From contig NC_012870.2 in NCBI RefSeq assembly GCF_000003195.3, positions 53,650,049 through 53,714,048 of the forward strand: a stretch of DNA of 64,000 bases, written 5' to 3'. The DNA comes from Sorghum bicolor (taxonomy: Eukaryota > Streptophyta > Magnoliopsida > Poales > Poaceae). The position numbers and the translations under genes are program-made. Shown here piece after piece: positions 12,780 to 23,808 of the stretch (positions are counted from its first letter, which is position 1; every line of letters begins with the position of its first letter). The notes below the pieces were generated by a model. That model was not told the origin of the DNA and searched no databases. It worked only from the letters and a program-made list of their open reading frames with translations.

Positions 12780-13673
12780 CTACATATCTTCATCAGATTC
12801 TCCATTAGAAATGATGCCATCATCCTGATCTTCCTCACTAGGAACCTCTTCTTGATTAACAGGGGCTGGATGTGGAATAGGATTTATGATATTATTTAAG
12901 CGATGGACATCTAATTGCAGCTCAGCAATCCTAGTAATCAGCTCTTCCTCTCTCATTTCAGCATGGAATAAGGCTCTAACTCTAGGAGCTTCTCTATTTT
13001 CAGCCAAGCGCATAGCCTCATCTCTCTCTCTCTAGTCATTTGCATCATGCGGGCTTGTGCCTCATTGCGCTCTCTAACTGCATTCTCAACTTGGTTGCAG
13101 CGGGCTTGCAAAGCGGTATGATAGTTTTAGATTTCAGCTTGTGCATCCATAAAAGCCTTGCGATGCTTGCGCACTCGCTTGCGTAGTTTGCGCTGCCCAA
13201 CTTGAGCTTGTTGGAGCGCTAGCATGGCATCTATGTAGGTGTCCTGGCGTACATAGTACAGCTTAAGTACCGCTAGCATGGCACTCATGGCAGGGCTAGA
13301 GCTATATCCTAGCAAGGTTTCTCTCATCTCTAAAGACTCATTCCCAAGCTGGTAAAAAAAATGTGTTAGTCACACTCACTCTGGGGATGGATCCCGCTGG
13401 GCCATTCACTAGCTCATCACCATGCTCTTGGCAAATCTCTAGCAAAACCTCTAGGGCTGCTACTTGGGCACCCTCCCAAGGAGTTTGGCCATCACAGTCA
13501 ACTAACCAACCTAGCCACTGTGGGTTATTTGGACAAGGGGGAACTGTAATTTGGACATCTACCCAAGTGTACTTAGGTGGTTCCTCATATCCAACTGAAC
13601 TTAGCACCCTCCACAACAAGGTAGGAGTGCCAAACATATCCAGGAAAGTCTCACTCGCGTGCGGGGCTGCCAT
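12780..13673 (-). pseudogene. Additional ORF upstream of gag in Tekay (coiled-coil, acidic tail)
   Basis: I do not recognise a named family. The frame starts at the ATG at 13673 (MAAPHASETF; an alternative ATG lies at 13688) and runs on the element's sense strand between the 5' LTR and gag. A globular-looking first part contains WVDVQITVPPCPNNPQWLGW and EICQEHGDELV. A basic, Arg/Lys-rich helical part (RKLRKRVRKHRKAF) follows, then a Glu/Arg-rich helix typical of a coiled coil, and an acidic C-terminus (EEDQDDGI...DEDM). One in-frame stop lies near 13124-13126 and a frameshift lies in an (AG)n run near 13030. Length and composition suggest a real ancestral protein of about 290 residues. Its function is unknown; RNA or particle binding is speculation. 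Confidence 0.6.
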
Positions 13674-13688
13674 CTGTAGAAAGACCAC

Positions 13689-14591
13689 ATTTGGTTAAGG
13701 GAAATTAATTACAAGGAGAGATAAAGAATCATATTTTCAGAATTTAATACCCAAGTATTGCACAAAGAATGTATGAATGATTCATGATGCATGCACGTTC
13801 CATACGTCCTTTCCAATCCTAGAAGAAAGTTCTAACGGTATAGTCGGTGGCATACATACGTGCACTCTTTATACGCAACTACACGGTCTACACGTTTCGT
13901 TGTTAGTGTACCTGCAGAAGATTTCATTTCAGCCCTGCCCCACAGTAGTATAAGTGCAGAAATGTAAATCCAATCACCAATAATCAAGCTAGGTACTCCG
14001 ATATATATTCCCGAACATATACCGCAGCACACTACCCATTTGGGATACACCCACATATACATCAAATATGTATACATGGCTGCACCTACTACCCACAATT
14101 AAGTACTTTCATACATACATGTGTGAAACATGTAAATATTCCAGTAACCACAGCTAACACTCCCCTAGACCGACGGTTGGACGGTCATGCTCTCACAACT
14201 CACACTTACCGTAGCGTAGAGGCATATCGATCCATACATTACCACTCAAGCAAGTGGCATCCATACAATTTCACGCCGTATGGACGATGAAAGAAAACAA
14301 AGAATGCTTACCATGGCGTAGAGGTATGTGGTCCATTCATTACCACTTAAGTAAGCGGTATCCATATAATTGCACGCCATATGGACGACGAAAGGAAAAA
14401 CCCCCATGTTAGTAATACTAAGCCACCTAGAAGTCCTTATATGGGCATAAAGGGCATGACCACTGGCATGGTACAAGTTATCAAAACCTTTTTAAAACCA
14501 CCCTATATATAGCCTAATTTGCCAAATTAGTTTGAGAAAACCAAATTCATTTGTTTTCAAATACATCTATGATGGTTATATGCTTAATCTT
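13689..14591 (-). other. Tekay 5' leader
   Basis: Non-coding leader between the primer binding site and the extra ORF. It contains TATATATA on the minus strand at 14504-14511, about 95 bp inside the 5' LTR, and partly repeated segments around 14214-14290 and 14310-14390 (the phrase CCGTAGCGTAGAGG..ATACATTACCACT appears twice, diverged). Confidence 0.55.
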
Positions 14592-14603
14592 GCTCTGATG
14601 CCA
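14592..14603 (-). promoter_or_regulatory. Tekay primer binding site (initiator tRNA-Met type)
   Basis: Minus strand TGGCATCAGAGC, two bases from the 5' LTR. It differs by one base from the standard initiator tRNA-Met site TGGTATCAGAGC. Confidence 0.88.
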
Positions 14604-14605
14604 GC

Positions 14606-17600
14606 TGTAACAGAACCGTCCAATTTATAAGAATTCAAGTGAATTAGCGACCACGGAGGCAGTAAAGCCAATGGACTTGAACCCATATAAACCCGGTAGT
14701 CCGACGAAATCTCAAAAGACCTCGATTCAACCAACATACAACCAAGATCGTACATGATCAAGCATCACCATCACAGATTACAACACTCATCACAGAACAT
14801 AGTTTTACATCACATCAGAGTTTAAAAGAGGTTATTACAAACCATAACAGTAGCGGAAACAAAGTAGTTTTGAAACAACACCAACAGTTATATTACATGC
14901 CAGTTCCATAGTCAAGTCCCAACAAAAGCATAACTGAAGATAAAGAAGTGATCACGCCCATGATCTACTCATCATCCGCAGCTGGGTGATGACAGTTAGC
15001 GCAATAGCCGTGATAGACGACATCATCTGCAACAGAGGTAAATAAAACCCTGAGTACTAGAATGTACTCAGCTAGACTTACCCGTCATAAACTAGAAATA
15101 AGGTGACACCAAGGAGTATGCAAGGCTGATCTTTGTGGACTGGTTTGACTCATCTTTTGCATAAAAGCCTTTGTTGTAATAATTCATTTATCAAATTTCA
15201 GCAGCAAGTTCATTACTTAGCCACTATCCACTAGATTAGCACCTGTTCTAAGCATACACTTGAGTTTTTAAGCATTACAATAATAACCATATCCGGATTA
15301 TCACATAGCTATCAACATTCTCATCATAACCATTAAGTTTATTTAGTGAATTCTACGTTGCCGCTGCCCAAGTCAAGTTCTCACTATCCGGGAGAGACGG
15401 CGATTCGAATCGATTCCTATCCAGCTGGAGGGGTATTCCTAGCACTCACCCAAGCATACTTCATGACGGCAGCTCGGATCAACTTTAGCACAACTCCGGA
15501 CCAATTCGCGGGTCCGTACGGCGCCGCACCCCCAGGGACCGTCAATCTGCCAGGGTCAGGACTCTAACCTGACACCTCGGTCATACGCCATTGACTCCCC
15601 GCACATTCTTGCTACCAACCGGGGTGCGCACTTGAACCGAACGGGGTATCCGGCTGGAGATGCACTCGTAGGCTTCGCGGTCGGAACGACTTATCCGGCC
15701 AACTAAGTGATAGGCATGCGTTCAACATGACACGGGGACGTACAACGATTCGGTCCTTAAACGACACAGACGGGGATAGATTCACACCCAAGACCTCCAT
15801 GCCTTGTTGCTGCACTATCATCATCCCGCCCGGTCTCAAGTTTAAGATTAGCACATGGTTATTTCCACGATAGCAAATATAGCCAACCGTGATCATCATT
15901 CACCTAACTCTCGCAGGTGACAGGAAATCACCCGGCTTCTACCGAGCTAAGCATGGCTAAGCATTTCTTCGATCCTGGACCTACTTTGGTACTGTTTAAG
16001 GTGGACAAGGTAGTCATTATGCAGCAAGGGTGTCATATCAACGCCTACCACTTAATGCAACAATATATAACCATAGTCATTTGATAGCTGAACATGATAA
16101 TAAAATAGTATGAGGCTTATAATGCTCCGGGGCTTGCCTTCGACGTAAGTAGAGGGACGATGGTCAGGGCACTCCGGCAAGTCCTCCTCCTCGTCAGCTC
16201 CTTGAGGTAGCTCCCCTTGCTGTCCTTCCGGCTCCGGCAGCTTGAATTCCAACACCGTCACACCCTTGGGTACACCTATGGATGCATGACAAGGAGATGA
16301 ATATAGAGAATGCACATATGATGCATGATGTCATGATGAGGAGCCAAATAGCTATAAGACAAGGTATAACATGAGTATAACCCTTAAGATTAAGTAAATC
16401 ATGGAATAACAAGTAAATGCATACTTCTTCTCCGGTAGAGAGACTAAATAGACAAGTTAAACAAAACCTAGTTACTCCTACTCAGCCACTGGTTTAGTAG
16501 ACAAACCAACCAGTCACAAGTTTCAGTCATAACTTAAGCCTCAGTTAACCAAACTAAGCAAGTAAGCACTTTCTGGAAACCTTAGCGAATTGTCTACAAT
16601 TTACTTTTAGACATCCCAGCATGAATCCCAACCGAAATATGCTAAAACATACAAAGTTGGCTAGCTGTTCTGTAAAATCCAGAGAGCAAGCACTTCGCAA
16701 CAGCTACTTGAAATATGCATAACTTTTAAACTACTCAGCCAAATGTCATGAAATTTGGACACGAAGTAGATTAGCAAGTTAGCTACAAGTTTGTTGTAGA
16801 TAAGTTTCCCAGAAAATAAAACCTTTAATTAGTTCTCAAGCATTTGCTATCAGCTACACAGAAATGCTCTAGGGAAGGCATAAATAGCCAAAAATAATAT
16901 TTTGCACATGTTGAGAATGTATCAAAGGAACAATCCAACTGCACCAGTAGGTAGAACATATCTAAGAAACACCAGAAAACATCATGGCAAGGTCTAAAAC
17001 CATTTCTATCATCACCTTTTCTATTTATTTAATTATTAAGGTGATTTAATGAACATGCATTCCAAATGTTCCAAAAATCCTAAGAAAATTACAGCAAGCT
17101 ACTTATGCTAACATGAGATCACTGTAAAAGTTTCAGAACATTTGCACATACACATTGTGAGGTATAGAAATAACAAGCTAGTATAGGCATGCAAAGCATA
17201 AATGTGAAACCTCATCAAAAAGTGTCAAACAACAGATTTCAGATTTTTCCTAGCTTTGCCTACACATAAAGACAACACTCAGCAAGTTTCGTCATAAAAG
17301 GAGTTATAAATTAATTATTAAAAATACCACAATAAACTCCTATTTAAGCAAGAACTATTTTTAACTTCACAACCAAGCTTCCAAAAATCATGATAAATTT
17401 ATCAGAGCCTACTCATATCATATGTAATAACTCCCTAAATTTGCATGGCCAGCGGATCAATAGATCTCAAGATATAATTACCCACTAAAAATCCAAGATT
17501 AATTTATATCTACTTTTTCTGCAAAAACATGGCATGTTTCATATTTTTATTAAAAACTAGACTTATGCTGGAACCTAGCAAAATTGGAACCATGTCATTT

Positions 17601-19111
17601 GGATCTCTAAAAATCCAGATATGAATTTTTCAAAAACAGCACAGGCTTCAGCAAAACAGTGACTAGGGGGAGTGAGAGGGAGAGACTGACACCCGGGATC
17701 CGCGCGTCAGTGAGACAGTGACAGGGGAGAAGCTCGCCGCCGGCAAAGCTCAACGACGATGAGGTTTCCGCCGGATCCAAGGGCACCTACGTGCTCCTCT
17801 CATCAAGGCGACTCTGTTGACCTACTTTACCCGCGCTCTACTGGACCCTAAGGTGCTCGCCGTCGGGAATGGCGGAGCGGCGGCGCTGCGCGGCGGTACG
17901 CCGGCGGATCTAGGCAATGGCGACGCGGTAGAGCTTCACGCCGAGCATCAGTGAAACAAGAGGAAGCGGTAGGAACAAGAATGGAGGAAAATGGTGGAGC
18001 AGAGAAGCCTGACCACGTTGCCGGTGAGCTCGGGCGGAACTCCGGCGAGGGAGAACTGCTCGGAGCTTGGCAATGCCGCCTTACCCGTGCTCGACAGTGG
18101 CCAAGTAGGTGACGCTGAGGTGGAGGAAGCTTTGGCGAAGCTTTTCGCGGGCTGGCGTGGCTGGAGGCGTCGAGGGGAGCTCGGGCGAAGTTGCCGTTCC
18201 ACAGCGGAGCTCGCCGAGGCGAAATGGAGAAGGGAGAGAGCGCTGGGGAGGCGAAATGAGGACGGCAGGGGCTCGGGGTGGCGTCGCGGCGTCCAAGTGA
18301 AGGCGCCGGGGCTGACAGGTGGGGTCGCCATTGACGTACGGCCGCCACGGGGCGTCCACGCGTCCGCCGGCCGGTGACTGACGAAACTGAATCGCGTGAT
18401 TCAGTCGTCGCCAACAGTGACTGAAACTCGATCTTTGCCAACGTTTTACTCTCAGCTCAATCGATGGTTTTGGCTGGGAATCGATCCTCTAGACAGAGCT
18501 ACACGAGTTTTACAACTTTGATTACAAGATCAAAGTCTAACTCGGCCTGGATTTCAATCTACAAGGCTCCCAATCACCCTATGTCGAAACTGTGTGATTC
18601 CAGACTTAGCCAAATTTGGCTGTGTGAAATCAGCCTTGATTTTTGGCTTGTGAGTGAATTTTGGAAGTGTTACAAGCTTTGTCATAAAAAGTCATCAGCA
18701 TAACTTTTGTAGCTTATGAAATTCTCTACAACTTTGCTGCAGGTGTCAAAGACATGCAAGGTTTCTAACACCAGTTTCATAAAACATCTTTGAAAAGAGG
18801 TCTAGGGGGTCAAAAAGTTCATTCTAGGGTTAACCATGACTTAGGGGTGTTTTTGGACAAAACCTTCAACATGAACTTGGTTCAAACTGAGGTTCTAAAC
18901 ATGAGTAAAGTAATTTGGAAGACAATGTACAATTGTTTGCATTGGCTACCCCTTATAGTCACTCAATTCAAGTCACACAAGCAATTTAATCATATAGTGC
19001 ATATAGCAAATGGCATGTGATCATGGTATGATGCTCATGAGTGATCATGATGATGCTTATGTTGAGGCAATGCTCATGGTTAACATGCAAGCTAACACTA
19101 GGAGTGTTACA
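14606..19111 (-). repeat. Tekay 5' LTR (right copy)
   Basis: 4506 bp, collinear with 3477-7984 over its whole length, with scattered substitutions. The GC-rich island (about 17670-18390) shows a higher density of C/T and G/A differences than the flanks, as expected of methylated CpG decay. Confidence 0.95.
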
Positions 19112-19116
19112 GTTTG
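19112..19116. repeat. Right target-site duplication of Tekay (GTTTG)
   Basis: Matches 3472-3476. Confidence 0.95.
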
Positions 19117-19638
19117 ACTATTCAATAAATGTCTTGTGAGTATGTATATTTTATCTCCCACCTATGAGCTCCAGATATTAAAGCCTTATTAGAGTAGAGT
19201 GAGAGAGAAGACAATGTCATTATGCTTTATACCACAAATACCATATATTTTGAGAGAAGGCATATACCATCACTGCCTTGGTAAGGATCCAGAAATACTA
19301 CAAAAGAGAGATCTGAGAGAGTCATACAAGGAATCTCTGAGTTTTATTTGAAAATCTGCAAAAACAACAGAGCTATAGCTGATCAAGAATAAGAGACATG
19401 GCACTTGGCTAGACTGTTCTATCTTTTAACTACTCAAGACAGAAGTGACGGTTACAAGTCCCATGGTAAAAGGTAAAGTAAGTAAGTTTTAAGTCTTGAC
19501 AGTTTACTCTAACTCAGAGATTAGATCTTATTTAAAAAGCATGTGTACCGTCAATTTTTAAGATATTGCAACAACTTATGATCCATAGCTAAGTCTATCC
19601 ATGCTCAGGGACGAGCAAGAGGTAAGCTTAGGGGAGTT
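19117..19638 (+). other. 3' non-coding region of the Athila-like element, second part, with polypurine tract
   Basis: Continues the sequence cut at 3476. It ends with AAGCTTAGGGGAGTT immediately before the LTR TG at 19639, which is the likely polypurine tract. No ORF. Confidence 0.7.
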
Positions 19639-20031
19639 TGTTGACGGTCCTTAAGTATCAAATTTAATTATCAAATAAATAAAGAAAAGGATCCAAATGA
19701 AATCAACATCTAGACTTAGGGTTTTATCTGACAGAATTCCACGAGTTTTGGTGTTTGTCTATTTCTGCAGGGGGTTATCAGGAAATACGGAAGAAAGACC
19801 CACACGTCGGGATTATCTTACATCTAGAAGACTCCAGAAGCCACGAAACCGAAGTGGAGGCGAAACGAGGCCAGAGGCAGGGTGCCCGCCCTGTTCTCCT
19901 GGGCGCCCGCCCACCTCCCGAGTCCAATCAGGACTCTGCTTCGTGGGAGATCTCCACCGACCTAAAGGATGAATCTAAACCATACAATCTATGTCGGTTT
20001 GATCCAACGGCCCATATTCACTTGAAGGGAC

Positions 20032-20038
20032 TATAAAA
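20032..20038 (+). promoter_or_regulatory. TATA box of Athila-like LTR copy 1
   Basis: TATAAAA in the context GGACTATAAAACCAGACCCC. The same context is at 38966 (TATATAA) and 62696 (TATAAAA) in the other two LTRs, so it is the likely U3 promoter. Confidence 0.75.
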
Positions 20039-20269
20039 CCAGACCCCCTGGCTCCTAGAGGAGAGAGCCTCTCAACCCAAATTCATTGTTCTTCAAGGGA
20101 GAAGAAGCCCCTGATCAAGATTAGAGCCACCACATCAATTAGACATCTAGATTAGCATAGCTACATAGGATTAGAACTAGAAGGAGTCAATCTTCGATTG
20201 GTTTCCGGATCTGTCAAGAGGATTCTTGGTAATTCTCTAATTGTACTTCTAATTGCTTTCTAGTTATCT

Positions 20270-20686
20270 TTGTTCTTCAATATTATGAATATGACTTTGT
20301 TCTACTTCAATATATTGCTTATGACTTTGCTCTACTTGCTTATATTTAAGATTATATTGTTCTTAGTTTATCATAGTTATGTACTTGGCTTAGTTAGATT
20401 GGATCTATATACATGCTTAGGATCGTATAGCGTTTATCCATCGGATCTATGGGTAAATGATAGATATTGTGTAGGCGTGGTGCTTATACCGTATTTATCT
20501 GCGATTGTACCCAATATGCCAGATCGTGGGGTGGTTCGTGATAGTGACAGCTTCATTGATTCTTATATAGTCCCCCTCTCGTGTATTGGGCTGGCAGAGC
20601 AACATTATTACAGGGGAGTGATTGCTATGTTTCTCATTTACCTTGCTAATATCACTATGCATGGGCGTAGTCTTGTCTCGCAATGA
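20270..20686 (+). other. Open frame inside the LTR, 138 codons, membrane-like
   Basis: A frame downstream of the TATA box, in R/U5. It starts with about 45 mostly hydrophobic residues and continues with SYSVYPSDLWVNDRYC. A corresponding frame exists in LTR copy 2 (39129-39533) and, much diverged, on the minus strand of the solo LTR at 46270-47881 (46924-47208). Whether it is translated is unknown; conserved nucleotide structure is an equally good explanation. Confidence 0.25.
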
Positions 20687-21263
20687 TTGCTAAGTACGCT
20701 TGCACTAATTATGATAATGCTAGACTATATAGTTGAGAATAAGTTAGGGAATATTCTTGTAGTTCGTTCTAATACCATGCTAATGACTTTCTAGAGTATC
20801 TAATTGAGGTGCTTATCATATTTATTATGTGGCTAGATCAGATTAATTATCTTTGTCACTATTCATTATCTCATATATCTTTTATGTGACACTTATCCCT
20901 GTATGAAGAGATAGATATATGTTCTCAATTATACATGCAATGATATATGCTCAATCTCATATTCTATTCTATAATCAATATTGATGATTGCTAATCTCTT
21001 CCCAGTGGTAAAAATATAAATAACGATACCTGGAATACTTCCCGGTTAAAATGCTACATCGGTATTAATCTGTGCGCTTGCAGATCCCATTCGTTATTTA
21101 TTTAGAAGAGCAATTGCATATTTCAATACCGCGTCTCTTATATCATGCTGGGGATGACAACTTGGCTTAAGTGCTGTGAGGGATAGGTTTGGCATTTTTA
21201 GCACCATTACTAGATGTAGAGAACTTAGTCTACTTTTGGTAATGATGTTAAGAATACCCAACA

Positions 21264-22783
21264 GAAGAATCAAATTCAACAACTCTAAAGCTCAGAAGCT
21301 GATGAAGATTGATCAACATCCTTTCCCAACGAACATGCTGGATGCCAAGGGAAAGGCCAAGGTCTTGACATCGGAAGCAGCTGAAAGGAGTGCATCGGTG
21401 GATCCTCAGCATCAGATGCCAAGGGAAAAGACTTAATCCAGGAAGGGGCTAATTCAGGAAGGCCTCCCCGATCTGGTATTGTGATAACTCAAAGAAGGCC
21501 TCGGGAGACTTGGCAGCAACGTGAGGATCGGTATCGGCGCCAGCAAGAGGACTATCGTCGGGAAGAAGAAAGACGCCGACAGGAGTGGAATCGGCATAGG
21601 GATCACTGGAATTGCCCGTTCTTCATCCATTGTTGGGAGGAGAATATCAAGCTTCCCACTGTCAGAGATTGTCCTGAGTGCAACGGTTATGATCGGTATG
21701 ACAGATCTGATCGACGCTATCACGATGATGATCGACGATTTAATGGGCCGATTAGGGGAAGAGCGTCCGTTCACGATCGGCTGGGGGGCAGGCTCAGTGT
21801 GCACGACAGGCTTGGCAATCGTGTTCAATATTTTCCCAGGAACCAGGAAGAACTCGAAGAGATGGCTAATGCACGGGTCCCCGATGAGTTTATATTCTGT
21901 AGGGACGCCAATACTTATCGGATGGAGTCAAGGGAAAATCATCGCCCATCGGTAAGACAGCAGCAACTTCCTCCATGGTGTCCAGAGGGGTTGACTAGGA
22001 CGCAGAAGAGAAGGTTGCAGTGCGAGAGGCGAGAGGAGTTAAGCAAGGGCGAGAATTCTGGCCTGTCTGGGGATCAGCAACAATCAGATCCTAAGAGAAA
22101 AGGTCCATCAGCGGGAGTCAACATGGTATTTATGTTGCCGATGGAATTCCTTGCGCCGGCCAGCGATGATGAGTTGGAGTTTTTCGACCAGATAGCTCAG
22201 TTGGCTCTGGATTCGATGACGGCTATCTTTGAAAAGCCTGCTGATGATGAAAGGCAACATCTTAAGGCTCTGTTTGTCAAAGGAAGAGTGGATGGTCAGC
22301 CTATGACCAAGATTTTGATTGATGGTGGAGCGGCTATCAATATCATGCCATATGCCGTGTATCGGAAGCTTGGGAAAGGAGATCAGGATTTGACCAAAAC
22401 CGACATGATGCTCTGACTTTGAGGGTAACGTGTCTCCGGTCAAGGGAGCCATATGTGTTGAGTTGACCATCGGCAGTAAAACCTTGCCGACAACCTTCTT
22501 CGTGATCAGTGGAAAGGGTGCTTATAACTTACTGTTGGGAAGAGACTGGATTCATGCCAATTGTTGCATCGTGTCTACAATGCACCAATGTTTGGTTCAG
22601 TGGGTAGGTGACAAGATCGAAATTGTCCCGGGAGATTCTTCATATGTCATTGCATCGGCAGAGGTAGACACCTACGAAAGAACTAGGTGTATTTCAGGAG
22701 AAGTTTGGGAAAAGGATTTTCTCAAGGTTGCCGATTATGAAATTCCACCGATCCAAGCAGTCGGTTCTGATGAAGGTTTTTAA
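21264..22783 (+). pseudogene. Tat-A gag C-terminus and protease
   Basis: The first frame (to 21436) encodes the gag segment with KIDQHPFPTNML. The second (21481-22416) has an Arg/Gln/Glu-rich helix, a Cys-rich segment (CPFFIHCW...DCPECN) typical of Tat gag, and the protease active site ILIDGGAAINIMP, where the usual T/S of D-T-G is Gly. The third (22430-22783) is the protease C-terminus with LLGRDWIHANCC. Frames are joined by two frameshifts (about 21430-21480 and 22410-22430). Relative to Tat-C a short stretch after DPQHQ is missing. Confidence 0.85.
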
Positions 22784-23808
22784 TGGATAGGTTCGCTGAT
22801 GATGAAAAATTAGGCTAGGGGTTCACATCAACCGATGATTTGGTAGAAGTAGATATAGGTAGTGGTGATAAGCCTAGACCTACTTTTATTAGTGCTAAGT
22901 TAGATTCTGAGTGTAAGCAGCAGTTAACCGATTTGTTAAAAGAATATAAAGATCGCTTTGCTTGGGATTATATTGAGATGCCTGGTTTAGACCGATCAAT
23001 TGTTGAACATCGGTTGCCTATCAAGTCTGGATTTCGGCCACATCAACAGCCGGCTCGCCGATGTAATCCGAATATTCTTCCTGATATTAAGGTCGAAATA
23101 ACCAAACTTATTGAAGCTAAATTTATTCGGCAGTGTCGGTATGCCGAATGGATTTCCAATGTTGTTCTAGTCTACAAGAAAAATGGGAAGCTTCGGGTTT
23201 GCATTGATTTCAGGAATCTCAATAAAGCCACGCCGATGGATGGCTACCCAATGCCAGTTGCCGATCTCCTAGTTGATGCTGCGGCTGGGCATCGGATCAT
23301 CAGCTTTATGGATGGCAATGCAGGATACAATCAAATATTCATAGTCACGTTGGGTTGTTTGAATGGATAGTCATGACCTTTGGCTTAAAGAACGCTGGTG
23401 CTACTTATCAGAGGGCTATGAATTTTATATTTCATGAGTTCATCGGCAAGCTGGTGGAGATTTATGTTGATGATGTGGTGGTTAAGTCTGGAGACTTCAC
23501 GAAGCATCTTGCCGATCTACGAAAGGTGTTGGAATGCACAAGGAAGCATGGTTTGAAAATGAATCCCAATAAGTGTGCATTTGGTGTATCGGTAGGACAG
23601 TTTCTTGGTTTCATGGTGCATCAAAGGGGGATTGAATTAGTCGAAGATCTATTGATGCCATCAACAAAATAGTTGCCCCTACCAACAAGACCGAGCTCCA
23701 GTCCTTGATCGGCAAGGTAAATTTTATCAGAAGATTTATATCTAATTTGTCTGGTAAAATTCGTGCTTTCAGTCCTCTTCTTAAGTTAAAGGCCAATCAA
23801 GAATTTGC
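22784..23808 (+). pseudogene. Tat-A reverse transcriptase
   Basis: RT fingers and palm: LPIKSGFRPHQQPARRC, LRVCIDFRNLNKATPMDGYP and the catalytic motif IYVDDVVVKSGDF. About 43 bp around 23340, encoding the segment after YNQIF, are deleted relative to Tat-B; this causes a frameshift and removes part of the palm. Another break lies near 23630-23670. The C-terminal connection (KTELQSLIGKVNFIRRF) is legible up to 23808 in a third frame. The copy cannot produce active RT. Confidence 0.88.

Larger units (their letters stand above)
3477..19111 (-). mobile_element. Tekay/Del-lineage chromovirus (Ty3/gypsy), complete but defective
   Basis: A full-length element of 15,635 bp with two LTRs of about 4.5 kb, TG..CA ends and a 5-bp duplication GTTTG. 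Coding order on the minus strand is: extra ORF, gag with zinc knuckle, protease, RT, RNase H, integrase, chromodomain. The polyprotein carries two TAG stops and two frameshifts. LTRs differ by roughly 1.5-3% where compared by eye, so insertion is fairly recent. The long LTRs, proline-rich gag start and C-terminal chromodomain fit the Tekay/Del/RIRE3 group. Confidence 0.93.
1..21263 (+). mobile_element. Athila-like non-autonomous Ty3/gypsy element (5' end outside window, split by Tekay)
   Basis: Seen: a gag-protease ORF (8-1900), about 2.1 kb of non-coding DNA, a purine tract and an LTR (19639-21263) ending in CCCAACA. The unit is interrupted at 3477-19111 by a Tekay element flanked by GTTTG. 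After the LTR the sequence changes at once to the gag of a Tat element, so this unit sits inside Tat-A; GAAGA at 21264 is the expected right target-site copy. No RT, RNase H or integrase lies between the ORF stop and the LTR. Inference: the copy depends on an autonomous relative for replication. The lineage call rests on the gag style and on the tRNA-Asp-type primer site of the related copy at 62274; a Tat-type relative cannot be excluded. Confidence 0.7.
19639..21263 (+). repeat. Athila-like 3' LTR (copy 1)
   Basis: 1625 bp, from TGTTGACGGTCC to CCCAACA. The end was fixed by comparison with copy 2 (38553-45406). U3 contains two GC-rich words related to GGGCGCCCGCC near 19890-19915, upstream of the TATA box; the same pair occurs in copies 2 and 3. 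Confidence 0.88.

Noticed and set aside
14504..14511. TATATATA as the main Tekay promoter
   Set aside because: It lies in the leader, downstream of the primer site, so it cannot drive genomic RNA; kept only as a possible internal promoter.
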